In this document: one piece after another, positions 11,289 to 22,388 of the stretch
Layout of the letters: the number at the start of each line of letters is the position of its first letter
Position numbering within the stretch: the stretch's first letter is position 1
Translations under genes and position numbers: made by a program
NCBI GenBank assembly: GCA_006503535.1
Contig: QYRS01000004.1
Span: 558,001 to 622,000 of the forward strand
DNA from: Arthrinium phaeospermum
Taxonomy: Eukaryota > Ascomycota > Sordariomycetes > Amphisphaeriales > Apiosporaceae
DNA length: 64,000 nucleotides
Direction of reading: 5' to 3'
Notes under the pieces: model-generated
What the model saw: only the letters and a program-made list of their open reading frames with translations
Told to the model about the DNA's origin: nothing
Database searches by the model: none

Positions 11289-12356
11289 CTAGGCCACCAA
11301 GAGCTTCTCCAGCGACTCCATGGCCTTCTTGGCGTACGCGCCCATGTCCGCGTACCGTTTCTCCTGGCCCTTGGGGTCGAACACCTCCATCGACAGGTAC
11401 CCGCGGAAGCCCGTGTCCAGCACCGCGTTGAGGAACTCGCGCACGGGCAGGTAGCCGCCGTCGTAGGGCAGGGGCCGGTAGTCGTGGCTCCACTGCCCGC
11501 GCGGGCGCAGGCCCGACTCCTTGTCGACCGCGTCGGGCAGGGGCGGGTCCATCTTGTAGGCGTCCGAGATCTGCAGCAGGAAGATCTTGGCGGCCGGCAC
11601 CGTCACCGCGAGCTCGGCCAGCGACTCGTTCCAGCGCTGCTCCACCTGCGCCCGGTACATGGGCCGCTTCTCGTCGCCGTGAGCACCGCTCCCCTCCTCC
11701 ACCTCGACCAGCCCCGTCCGCGTCGTCGGGTCCGCCCACTCGCCGCCGCCGCTCTGGAAGGTGTCGAGGCACAGGCCCAGGTTGGGCCGGTCCGCCTTCT
11801 GCACAATGGTCCACACGTCTTTCCACGACGGCGCCCGCGTCGCCCAGCACCAGTTCTCGTACGCGATGCGGAAGCCTTTCGGGGCGCACAGGTCCGCGAG
11901 CTCGGCCAGGTCGGCCGCCATATCCTCAAACGAGGCGTCCGCGATCTCGGGCGCGTCCGATGATCCGACCTGCAGCAAGTCCGTGCCCACGGCCTCCATG
12001 ATGCGAATCCACCCCCGCGCGCGATCAAAGGCGTCCTCCCGCTCCTTGCTGCCCTTGGGCCAGCCTTCAAAGTTGGCAAAGGGCTGCAGCATCATGACTT
12101 TGAGGCCGTGTTCCACCATCTGGCCCTTGACCGCCTTGCCGATTTCCACCAGGGCGTCGTAGTCCTTGGGATCCGGCTCCTGGCCGTTCAGCATCTTGCC
12201 GTACGCCAAGATGTCGGGCATGGACAGCTCGACAGCGTCGAAGCCGGCATCAGCGATGGCCTTGAGCTTGAGGGGCAGCGTGTGCGACTCCTGGTACCCG
12301 ATGCTGCAGGTCGCATAGCTCGTCGGGATCTCGGCGGCCTTGTGTCTGATGGGCAT
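11289..12356 (-). CDS. 3-dehydroshikimate dehydratase-like TIM-barrel enzyme, 355 aa
   Basis: This is a single-exon gene. It aligns by eye with fungal QA-4 in several blocks: RIAYENWCWATR, RPNLGLCLDTFQ, GGYLPVREFLN and GYLSMEVFDPKG. The putative divalent-metal ligands of this xylose-isomerase-like barrel are Glu167, Asp198, Gln262 and Glu324. The family reaction converts 3-dehydroshikimate to protocatechuate, linking quinate and shikimate to the beta-ketoadipate pathway. The length (355 aa) is normal. No other quinate-cluster gene (dehydroquinase, quinate dehydrogenase, permease, qa regulators) lies in the window, so it is a solitary homologue; a related sugar-epimerase activity remains possible. 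The antisense frames across it reflect its strong G/C third-position bias. Confidence 0.8.
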   Translation of the reverse strand: MPIRHKAAEIPTSYATCSIGYQESHTLPLKLKAIADAGFDAVELSMPDILAYGKMLNGQEPDPKDYDALVEIGKAVKGQMVEHGLKVMMLQPFANFEGWPKGSKEREDAFDRARGWIRIMEAVGTDLLQVGSSDAPEIADASFEDMAADLAELADLCAPKGFRIAYENWCWATRAPSWKDVWTIVQKADRPNLGLCLDTFQSGGGEWADPTTRTGLVEVEEGSGAHGDEKRPMYRAQVEQRWNESLAELAVTVPAAKIFLLQISDAYKMDPPLPDAVDKESGLRPRGQWSHDYRPLPYDGGYLPVREFLNAVLDTGFRGYLSMEVFDPKGQEKRYADMGAYAKKAMESLEKLLVA

Positions 12357-13363
12357 GTTTACGCCTCGGTCCTGGTCCTGGTTGGGCGCTGACTAAGAAA
12401 AGCGAGCGGCAAACGGCGGTAGGTCCTTAGTAAAGGCCGCCCTGGTTGATTGATTGGTTCTCTTGCGTGCTCAGTAAGCGACGATGTAGGCAGACGGTAG
12501 ACCGTTGCAGTCTGTGTGTGTGTGTGTACGGGTGGTCTAGAACGACGAAGGAAGTATAATCACGGTGGACGTATCTAGCGAAATACTATGACGAATGGTT
12601 TTTGGAGGCCAAAATGGCAATAACGGTTTCTGAGAAAGGGAATAACGGCTGGTCGGTTGGTGGACGGTGGACCTGCGTTTCGCAAGTTGCAACAGCGCAC
12701 CCGGGCTGTGGTGACGTCAACGAGAAGCTGCCAGCGGAGTAAAGTCTTTGCTCATGCAGGCCGGCGTCACGTCACTTCCTGACATTTGACAGAAACGACA
12801 TGTAATAATCGCCTGTTTCCCACTTCAAAGAATACTTAATATCGGAAAAAGAAACCTGCGCACGCACAAGACGTTCCTTTCCCCTTCCCCATTCTTGGGC
12901 GTCTAACCCGGTCTTATTTAATTGTGACAGATAGAGCAAAACATGACCCCTCCCCCGCGGAAGCGCATGCGACACTGCGACAGACGGTTGCGGCGAGGAA
13001 GCAGCAGCAGCAACAAGCAAAAGCACTGCCTCTTACTTCCAACCACTAAATCTACAACAGTTGAACCTCCAGCATTATTACAGAATCGCACATGCAGAGC
13101 AAGGACAGAAACGGCATGCGAAGGATGATCACTTTCAAATTGCCCATGATCAGCGCATGTCCGCCAGACACCGAATGCACGTACGACACGGTTGACGCTT
13201 TCATTCGAGACACTGCCCCAAACGATATCGAGTCATGCGCCGTGTCGAGTAAGAAGGTTCGGGGTCAAGTGGCAGGAGAATTGGAAGCGATGACCTACTT
13301 GCTACTTATTTAGAGACCGTCGGCTGCTGCGCGAGGCCTCCCTCTTTATCAAACAACCAGGTG
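12357..13363. other. Intergenic; promoter of dehydratase gene
   Basis: This 1 kb interval contains a (TG)7 dinucleotide run at 12513-12526 about 160 bp upstream of the dehydratase start. A CAG-type triplet run lies near 13000. No gene is supported. Confidence 0.5.
12513..12526 (+). repeat. (TG)7 microsatellite
   Basis: Seven uninterrupted TG units lie in the upstream region of the dehydratase gene. Confidence 0.9.
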
Positions 13364-14537
13364 CTATTGCGGCGACTGCTGCATCTGCATCTGCACCTGC
13401 ATGGGTGACATGTGCATCGACGGCTGGGCCGTGTACCCCGTGGGGGGCAGCGGCGGCTGCTGCTGGGCGGTTCGTCGCACAACCTCCTTCTCCTCCTGCA
13501 CGAGCGCGCAGACGGGACAGCACAGCGTCAGCATGGCGTCCTCGGCCGAGTCGCCCTTGATGGCATATCGGGCCCGGATCTCCTTGCGGGACGTCCACTG
13601 GTATCTACATGTACGACGTATGGTCCCAATGATCAGCCGCTGAGCCGATGAGCCGATGTGGATACGATTACTTGCTACTGCCGATCGGATGACCAGAAGT
13701 GGAGGAGAGACAAGACTTACATCCAGCTGAACCCGCACAGGTTCAGCACACTCCATATCGCACACTGAACGACTCGATCATCAGCCGATGCTCTTCCGGG
13801 ACGTTCGGTTTGTGACACCATAGATCGCACTTACGTCGGAGTTGACGGTATCGTAGGTGGCCATGCTCGGGTCGCGGAGCCGCGCGCGCGTCTTGCCAAA
13901 GACGATGCAAGGGCAAAAACAGGCCATGAACACTGGGACGAGTATGCGAATGATCAGCCGTTGAACTATCCCTACCTACCTACCTACCTAGTGTGATCAA
14001 GATGACCGAGGGGGGTGGGGCTGAGAGCAGGTCGGCCGAGTCGTGCCATGACATATGTACTAACATTGATCGGCCGGATTGAAGCAGTCAAAGATCGGCG
14101 CCGACCACGGACTCAAATGTGCACCGTGGCCATGTGCTGGAGACTGGGTTTGGGTATACCCTGGCATGGTCACGGCCGGAGTAGGCTGGACGGGGTTGAC
14201 CATCTGCTGTTGTGGGTGATGGAAAGGAGGCGGCGGAGAGCCCACCGTGGGGACCCCCGGGCACTGCTGCTGTGACTGATGCATGACTACCGGCGAGGCC
14301 ACAGGCTGGGGCTGCTTGACGTCGGCGAACTGCATCACCGGGGCGGGCGACGGCGGCATCGGGTGTGGGACTTGGTAGATCGCGGGCGGCGGGGCCGGGG
14401 TACCCGGATGCATCTGCTTCCAGATCTCACGGTCAGAGTCTTGTCCCTATCACGACAACACAGCTGGAGAACGAAACAAGGTACGTATGGATGCCACTCA
14501 CCATGGCATGCTGGTAGGGGTGTTGATGGTTCTCCAT
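13364..14537 (-). CDS. PLAC8 (cysteine-rich) family protein, 266 aa
   Basis: Five exons join in phase: 14502-14537, 14065-14446, 13835-13932, 13721-13764, 13364-13604. After a short first exon, residues ~13-130 are a Pro/Gln/His-rich disordered region. The PLAC8 domain follows: WSAPIFDCFNPADQ, then a Cys-rich block FMACFCPCIVFGKTRARL, then CAIWSVLNLCGFSW and YQWTSRKEIRARYAI, with CCPVCALVQEE near the end. The spacing of the CFCPC and CCPVC blocks is typical. The C-terminus is Gln/Met/Pro-rich (MQMQQSPQ). Known PLAC8 members act in cell-size control or metal and calcium handling at membranes; no specific role can be assigned here. Micro-exons (36 and 44 nt) mean the model should be checked with RNA data. 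Confidence 0.8.
13971..13990 (+). repeat. (CCTA)5 microsatellite in a PLAC8 intron
   Basis: Five perfect CCTA units lie inside the intron between the second and third exons of the PLAC8 gene. Confidence 0.9.
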
Positions 14538-15659
14538 GGCTGTCGTTTGGCTATCGCCACTGCCCTTTCTCTGGGTGTCGCGGCAAGTTGAGGGGCTCGC
14601 GCTCGGAGCGTGGTCGAAGACGAAGACTGCAAGCTGAAACCTACGAACAAAACCAAACATCGAACGTTTGCTCCTGTCACTGCGACGGGCAATAGAGCCA
14701 AGATATATCATGAGCACTCCCACCCCCACATTGCTTTCCCCAAACCCGAACCACGCCCCCAGGTAAGTCAGCTGGACAGCCACACCGAAGTGCGGCTGAA
14801 AGGCGTTTTCCTAGACTTCAAGTGTTGCGATTCTGGATCCCATCCTCTTGTCTCGCTGCGGTCTACTAGGGAAGAAGCATGTACAATTTTAAACCCGTCA
14901 TCACATCAAACCTTTTGATGGGATTCATATTGCTTGAACAACCAAGCTGAGACCTTCGCAAGCCATTTCGCCCCAGAAACGCTGCATCACTCGCTTGAAA
15001 AGGCTTCCAAATTGATGAAAACCAGCATTGCGTTGGAGATAGGAGTTTTGATTCACAACCCGGTTGGCGTCCAGCATGTAGTTCAGCTGAAGCCAATGGT
15101 TCGCGCGCTAGGGCAAGCCGAGCTGAAATATACCACCACCAAGATCGCTGTCGCCCTGTACCCAACCATTGACATGCAAGTCTCTTCTCGGCACCGTATG
15201 CATCCAATGGCGTATCTTCCCTTTAACTTGCCGAATGCTTCGGCGAACGTGCGGTCGTTATTGGTCATGGTCACTCAATCGAGCTTCACGCTAAATGGTC
15301 ACGGGTTGGCCGCACACTGCGAAGACCTGTATATCCATCACAAAGAAAAACCGGTATATTCATTAAACCATGCCTGGCACCGGGAAGCCGATCTATAGTC
15401 GAGAAAAGGAAAAGAAAACGCCTCTATGCTCCCAAAATCAATCTATCTAAGAATGGCATGATCGCTTCTATCATCGAATGCCCTTCCCTCCGTGTAGGTC
15501 TTCTATGGGTATGTAATTACCGAAGAAAAGCCCACACCGTTTGATGGTACTCTAATGCAACCAGCACGCAAGTTCCCAGATAACCGCAAGAAAAAATTGT
15601 GCAAAATAGACATGACACGTGTCGCATCACTTTCGTTCACACACCCACACACCATATTT
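14538..15659. other. Intergenic; PLAC8 promoter and eEF3 3' flank
   Basis: A 154-codon plus-strand frame (14934-15398) exists, but it shows no domain and lacks the G/C third-position bias of neighbouring genes. I leave it uncalled. The last ~250 nt before 15660 fit the 3' UTR of eEF3. Confidence 0.4.
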
Positions 15660-18600
15660 TTAGTCCTCCTCATCGGTATCGGGAGGGTGGGGGGTGCCCT
15701 TGGGGCTGTTGAGCCACTCGATGTGGCGAAGTCGGCGGCGGACTTCGGTCTCCTTGATCTCCTTCTTGGTCTTCTTTCTCTTCTTCTTGGACTTGAACTG
15801 CAGCGGCGAGTTGTCCTCGGCGTCCGTGTTGACGGCACTGCTGATGGCGCTGCTGGCAGCAGTGCTGGTAACGCCGCTGTTGAGACCCGAGTTGGGGCGC
15901 GAGTCCTCGAAGCGGTCGGCACTGATGGCCGTGTTGCCCTTGAGGGTCATGCGGCCATCGTTGATGTGCCACTGCTCAGAGGCCAGGGCACCAACGAACT
16001 CCTCGTTATGGGAAATCATAACGACACCACCCTTGAAGTCGCGAATGGCGACGGCAAGACCTCCCAGAGAGTCACGATCCAAGAAGTTAGTAGGTTCGTC
16101 AAGAACCAGCAAATGCGGGTTGTTCCACATGGCACCGGCAATGACGACCTTGACCTTCTGACCTCCAGACAGCGATCCAATCTCGTTGTGGTTGGCAATC
16201 TCGGGGTCGAGACCGAGATCGTCGAAGTGCTTGGAGATGACCGACGGCTGCAGCTCACGGTAACCCAGACCCTCACGAGACGCCTCGTGATCATCGAACT
16301 CCTGGACCAGCTTATCGAATCCCCACTCAACCAGGGTCTCGCGAGACACCTGGGTGTTGTACTTGGGGAGCCAACCCTTCCATTGCCTGTCTAGCTGTTA
16401 GCGTTGTTCTGTAAAGTGAGGATAGGAAAGGAGAGGGCACATACACTTCGTATTGGAAGGACTTCTTCCACTTCTGACGACCAACAATGGAGTCCATCTG
16501 GCGGGGAGCCTTGCCATCGCCGAGATCAATAGGCTTCTCCATCTGGGCCTTATCCTTGTCAGACATCATGCGGGTCTGCTTCATGAAGACCTCACGATCG
16601 TCACCGTTGGCGTATCGCCACTGGAGGTACTGGTTGGGCGTCTTCTCGAGATGCATTTCCACGTGTTCCAAGGCGTGCTGCTTGATGTAACCGATACGCA
16701 AGTTGGGGTGCTTCTCAACGCGGCCGGTAGTCGCGATGACCTCACCAGTCAGGATCTTGATGAGTGTGGACTTGCCAGCACCGTTGGGACCAATGACAGC
16801 GACTCTGGATGACAGGGAGAGCTGGCACGTGACTCCAGCCAGCGAAGGCTTAGGGGCCTTGGGGTATTGGTAGGAAACATCGCTCATGCGGATGATGGCA
16901 CGGGTGTGGGACTTGACACCGGTCAAGATACCGGGGGGAGGGAAACGGAACTGGACCTGCGAGGCAGACAGGGTGTAGTAAGCCTTGGCCTCGGGGCGGA
17001 CCTGGACGAAAGCATTCAGGTTACCCTTGAAGTGACCCAGCTTCTTGCCGGGCTCGTAGTGGTAAATGTCAGTGCAGACGTTGTCGAGGAAACCAGAGTC
17101 GTGAGAAACGATCAGACTGGTGATGTCGGTGTGCGCCTTCAGGTAGCTCTCGAGCCATGCGATGTTGGCAACATCCAAGTGGTTAGTAGGTTCGTCCAGC
17201 AGGAGAACGTCGGCCTTTTGAAGCATAGCACGCGCCAAGGCGAGCTTCATCTTCCAACCACCAGACAGCGAACCAACGGCCTGGGCCTGACGGCCTTCGG
17301 GACCAGCCGTGAAGCCGAACTCGGCCAGAACCTCAGAGATACGCTTCTCGCCTTCCGAGGCAATGGTAGGATCCTTGACCATGAAGCCAAGAATGGTGAT
17401 ATCAGCATCTTCACCCTGGTTGTGCTCGACGTAGCAGGTGCGCAAAACATCCTGCGAAGGGAAACCCTCGAGCTTGCCACTGGCAATAGCCTTCATCAAA
17501 GTAGACTTTCCGGCACCGTTGCGTCCGCAAAGACCGTACCTGTGACCCTTGAGCAGGCGAAGGTTGGTGTGGGAAAGCAGCAGCATGCCACCGTAGGCAA
17601 GGGAGAAGTCAGCGTTGACAATCTCAGTCTCGCCATCATCCTCCTTTTCGGGGACACCGAACTTGCGCTCATCCTCGGCGACGTAGATCTTGTGGACGGC
17701 ATCGGCCACGGCATCCGCGGCCTCGCGGTTCTTCAACAGCTCCTTGACGTAAGGGGCAACGCGGGCGGGGAGACGGTCCAGGTGTCGGTGGTTGACGTCT
17801 TCGGCCACCATGTCGCTGATGTAGGGACGCGCAATCTTGTAGAAATCAGCGTCGTCGCCGACACCGCCATTCTTCTTGATCTCGGCATCCAGGACCTTGG
17901 CAACATCCTCGGACGACGTCTTCTCGATGATCTTAACATCCTCCTTGTCGACGCCCATGGCGTGGTCCATGACGCCCATGGCACGCTGTGCGAGCTCACG
18001 GACCTCGGGAAGCGAGGCACCCTCGAAAACACCCTTGACACCAGGCTTCAGCTTGGGCAAGAAGGTACGGGCCTCGATGGGATCGTGGACCAGCTTGGTC
18101 AAGTTTTCAGTAATGACTACACTCTGGCGGAGAACCTCCTGGTTGGTGGAGGGGTTGTTGAGCGTACGCTCAAGGAAGGGCGTCAGCAACGCAAGCACGG
18201 GCGAGGTAACGATGGCGACGAAGGTGGTTTGCGAAAGGGCGTGGATGGCCTTCTGCAGAGTCTGGGCGGAGGGGTGGTGCATGGTGTCGATCAGAAGGGG
18301 GATTCTGGGAGCGACATCGTCGTTGGAGAGGAGGGTTGTGAGCGAGGTCATGGTGGCAACGGATTGCTTCTCGACGTCGGCCTTGAGGTCGTGCATGAGA
18401 CCCTCGACAATGGGAATGAGGCTAGCCAGCTTCTCGCCCATGGCTTCACGCAGGAAATCGCTCTCGTGGGCTTGTTCCTTGGTGACACCAATCTCCATCT
18501 TGGCCTTGTCGGCCATCTTCTGCAGCATCTTCAGGGCGCCAACAGTTCCCTGCCACTTGGCCGACTTTCTGGACAAGTAGCCGATGAGGGAGGGCAGCAG

Positions 18601-19053
18601 GCCAACCACCAAGGCTTCGGCACTGAGGTGGCCAAAGAGGGCATCGAGGCCGTATTGGGCAGCGTCGCGGACGACGGTTCCCTTATCGGCAAGAGCGTCG
18701 AAAGCGACACCGATCATGCCGCCGTCTTGCAGGAGGAAGGAAATCTCGGTGAGAGGTTGAGTCGGGGGCATCTTCTCGAAGAGGGCACCGAGCAGGTTCT
18801 GGGCGGATTCGCGCTTCAGACCGGACTTCTTGTCGGCGGCAGCCTTCTTGATGGCGTCGAGGATGCCATAGTTGTAGAGGCCGCGGAAGCCAACGCTGTT
18901 CTTGAGCAACTCGCAGAGGGCGTACGAGGCGTCGATGGAAGCGTTCGAGGTGGTGGCGTTGAAGACAGAGTCGAGGATGGCCTTGACATCTTCTTGAGAG
19001 GGGGCAGGGCCGCCCTTGGCCACCATTACTGGCGGCGACACAGGGTGAGGCAT
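15660..19053 (-). CDS. Translation elongation factor 3 (ABCF-type ATPase), 1111 aa
   Basis: Two exons (16445-19053 and 15660-16386) are joined by a 58-nt GT-AG intron. Order of parts: N-terminal HEAT repeats (~residues 20-320), a helical linker, ABC domain 1 (Walker A GRNGAGKST; signature LSGGWKMKLALARA; Walker B LLLDEPTNHLD), and ABC domain 2 (Walker A GPNGAGKST; signature LSGGQKVKVVIAGA; Walker B LVLDEPTNFLD). ABC2 carries a chromodomain-like insert, interrupted by the intron (YEV then QWKGWLPKYN). A Lys-rich tail (KKKRKKTKKE) precedes RRRLRHIEWLNSP. Fungal eEF3 uses ATP to release deacyl-tRNA from the ribosomal E site during elongation. The protein is somewhat longer than yeast Yef3 (about 1,044 aa). 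The minus-strand leader has a C/T-rich tract (complement of ~19183-19205), common in highly expressed translation genes. Confidence 0.97.
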
Positions 19054-22000
19054 GGTGGGCGAAAAAAACCGAAGAAGCAATCAACTGAAATTAAGGCGGT
19101 GCGCAGGCAGGTTTGTTTGACAAAAATGAGCCTGCGAGATGGCGAGATTGCTCGGCTTCTGTATGCCCTGGAGCAAGCAATCGGAGAAAGAAAGAAAGGG
19201 AGTGGAGATGCGGTCAAGAAGACCAGAGAAAGTTGATGCTCGCAACTCTCTTTCTCACGTTCAGCGATCGTGAGGATGTCGGTAAGTAAAGGGTCGGATT
19301 TTCCAAAAAGTTTAGGCGGGGGGCTGCTTATCGGTCTGACAGAAGTTTGTGAGAGATTGGGCTGACACGACAGGGGTTCTTGGCTGGTAACAGGAGTTGG
19401 CAGGCGCTGACAGGAGGGGTAACAGGCCAAGTCACAGGTGCCCGTGCCCAAGAGACTGGTACTGGAGGGGTTCTTACCTCTGTTAGGGGTCTTCACAGTC
19501 TTCACGCAGGGAAATGGAGAGGGGCCAGCCGAAGGCTCTGCTTAAGGGACTGCACTGAGGAGGGGCTTATCGAAATTTTCATGTTCTCGGTCTATCTCCG
19601 ATGCCAAATGCGACCGAGTAGGTAACAGCTGGTCAGCACTTTTCCAGTTTTCGTCAGTTGACAAGTCAGCCTGGTAACAGTGGGCTTGGTAACAATGGCT
19701 CTTTTTTTCTTCGCTCTTTTTTCTCCGTCCTTTTCCCCGTCTCCCATCTGGGCTCGCTCGGACTTGGATGCATTTGGCCTGGAGGGAATGGCATTTTCAC
19801 ACAACCCCACGTGGAGTTCATCGCCTTCTGTCACTGGGTTATGCATTTGTGTCTACCTACTTTAGTCAATCAGTAGAAAAAGTCTTACTTCCCTGCTTTT
19901 GCCCTCGCGATAACAAGTATACCTGCTCGCAAAACCACCGGCGTGCGAACTATCTTCGTCCATACCTGGCGTAAGCAATAAATAGCAATGTGCATTCCGC
20001 GCTCCCCGTCAAGAGGCGCAGGACCTAGTTGCGTGTTTCGTTTGCTCAGCATGCTCAGCTACCCCATGCTTTGAAACCGAAAAAAACAGTGGCTTGGCTT
20101 GCCCACCGAGCTGCTGCGCTCCTGCGCTGAGGCTGGGTTTGGGGCCTTTTCAACCGCGTGCAAGTGTACCGGTAGTTCCGCTGGGAAATTCCATATGAGC
20201 GCCATACTGTCACTCATATGTCGTAACTTTTGACCTTGAGAGCTGGCTTCAAATCGGTGTTGGGCGGGGAGTTCATGCTGTCTTCTCCTATCGCCTATCC
20301 CGAAAACCGTGTCGCAATCAGCTGCCCGCCTACCTGAACCTCTCCGACTTCAGTACTGGTGGTGTTGTCGCTCATGTAAGCGAATGTCTTTCAATTCGAC
20401 ACAACGTCACTGCTCGGGGAAGCGAGGAAGAAGGATCTCGGTGAATGCATTCAGTAACGTATGCGCAACCCCCGTCCGGGGTTTTTGAGATGCAAGCAAC
20501 TAGAGAAATGTTCGATGATCGAAACTGCTTTTGGAGGTATGTCGTTGAAAGAGGATTCTGAGGGTGATGCATGCGATTGATGCGATGCGCGAACCTGGTC
20601 GATTATAAGGCCTTATCAAGCCTCTGTCAAACGATCGTTCGGTGTAGCCGCTGCACACTTCCCCTTTGACGCCCTATCGCGTTTCTTCCGCTGCCAACTA
20701 GAATCTTTCGGTCTGGTTGCTTATAGCGCGCGCCCGCTCCTACAGATCCTTCCAAGTGGTAATCTGGGTCGCGAAAACCTGCCTGTTTCGCAAAAGCAAC
20801 GCCCATCATTGGAGAGAGCCAAGCGCATTGCATGAAATGTTTCGTCCGGTACAAAAATAAAAAAAAAGACAAGTTGGGCAGAAACCTTCGTTGAGAATGT
20901 TTCAAGTTTCTCAGGGTTCTTTATGTCGGTCACTGTTCTGCTTTTGGCAGGCTGCTGGGGACGGACGTCGGCCAGGCCGACCTGCAGGCTGCAGCCCAGC
21001 TGAAAACAGTAACTAAAATCGATGCCCCGGGGGAACGGCTGCAGAATTCCCCCATTTGGACAATGAGATCTCCCGGGCTCGGTCAGCCAACCGCCAATGG
21101 GCCAGCTGCGGTATATCTCTCACGCGGCAGGCATACTCCGGAGCGTACGCACGGAAAAATGGGTTATCAACTCGAGAGGCCAACAAGGTGTAGAAATCGA
21201 TCCTATGCGACATCGCGAACGAGGTTTTTTTTATTCAATTGTTGGGCTGCCAGGGGGTAACGGCCAACGAACAAACTTTGCTGGTTACGCGACTCATGCT
21301 TGTTATGCCACAGCAGGCCGTCCACCGGTTCAACGTCTCAGCGGCAATATCCGCCCTGTCATCTCAAGCCGCAGCTTTATATCTCCGTTTATCGGCAAGG
21401 TACATTGACATGTAAGTAGACAGCGAAGTAAAACGGGTTTTCTGATCTCATCGCACATCCGGGTACACAGCCAATATGTACGATAAAGGATGAGGCGCAG
21501 GGCTGACGGATGCACGCGTGTCGATCCAGAATACTGACTTTGAGATCTTTTGTCGCTCAATGCCTATTCTGGCCTGACACTCCGCACGACCTGTGCCTGA
21601 TGGAGGGGTGGTGCCGCTGACAGCTTGATGCCTAGTCATCACGTCTTGACCGTCTGTATCATGTTCAAAGTATACTAGATGTTATTTATGGACGTCCATA
21701 TGAGAGACCAGACTCTGCGGTCGATTCCCACAACGTCGCCGATACCCCGCCTGATCCAAAAGATAAACGCCGAAGACGAGACGCTGAGCTGGGCCGGGGC
21801 TGGCTGCATCGACATGAAAGTGGCACGTTTGTAGTTATGGAGAGGCCCAGGTTGCATTCCGTCAAGTAAGAGGTTGCGTCGGTCCCTGGCATCGCCCCCA
21901 AATGCTGGTTAGAGTTTAATCAAGCGCTACCCGTCCCATAATACGGAATTCCCTGGTCGTTCCAACCGTTGACCGGCCCTGCAGCTGAGCCCTAGCCAGT

Positions 22001-22388
22001 TAGGCTGGCGCTGGATTTGCCGAGTCCTTGCAGTAGCGTCGCATTTGGTGGCAGTGAAGGGGAACACCTGCACCAGCACCCGCGCAGCTACCACCGGCCT
22101 GCAGGCATGCCATCTCACTCTGCCACTCGGGACATACGCTGGAAAGGATACTAAATAAGGCCATGTCCAGTATGGGCATGTACAAGTATTGATGTAATGC
22201 CCGGGGCTCACTCGGCCGGCGGGTTTCTCCTGCTTCTTTCAACGTTCGCTCTGGAAATTGCCTGTGTCAAGAAACCCAATCCTTGGGCCTGCATGCCATG
22301 CGGTTGTTCTTAAGACAGTCCCCGGGCCCTCCTTCTGATCTGTCTTCTGTCCTACCGTGTACGAGATCCCCTATATACGTTGTTCAAT
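19054..22388. other. 3.3 kb intergenic gap upstream of eEF3
   Basis: This is the largest gap in the first half of the window, between divergent genes: eEF3 on the minus strand and the transcription-factor-like gene on the plus strand. It contains a GGTAACAG cluster (19386-19695). I see no gene, tRNA or transposon; all frames are under 105 codons and lack domains. Confidence 0.5.
19386..19695. promoter_or_regulatory. Cluster of five GGTAACA motifs upstream of eEF3
   Basis: Exact GGTAACAG occurs at 19386-19393, 19418-19425, 19621-19628 and 19673-19680, and GGTAACAA at 19688-19695. All are in the same orientation (CTGTTACC as read toward eEF3), 333-642 bp upstream of its start codon. That density of one 8-mer in 310 bp is far above chance. 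A binding-site array is inferred. Confidence 0.5.

Noticed and set aside
10944..11963. 339-codon plus-strand frame
   Set aside because: Mostly antisense to the 3-dehydroshikimate dehydratase gene and without domains.
14934..15398. 154-codon plus-strand frame
   Set aside because: No domain, no splice support, and codon use unlike neighbouring genes; it could be reconsidered if transcripts exist.
16867..19236. 789-codon open frame on the plus strand
   Set aside because: It lies antisense to eEF3 exon 1. Long antisense frames are expected where the real gene has strongly biased G/C-ending codons, and its translation has no known domain.
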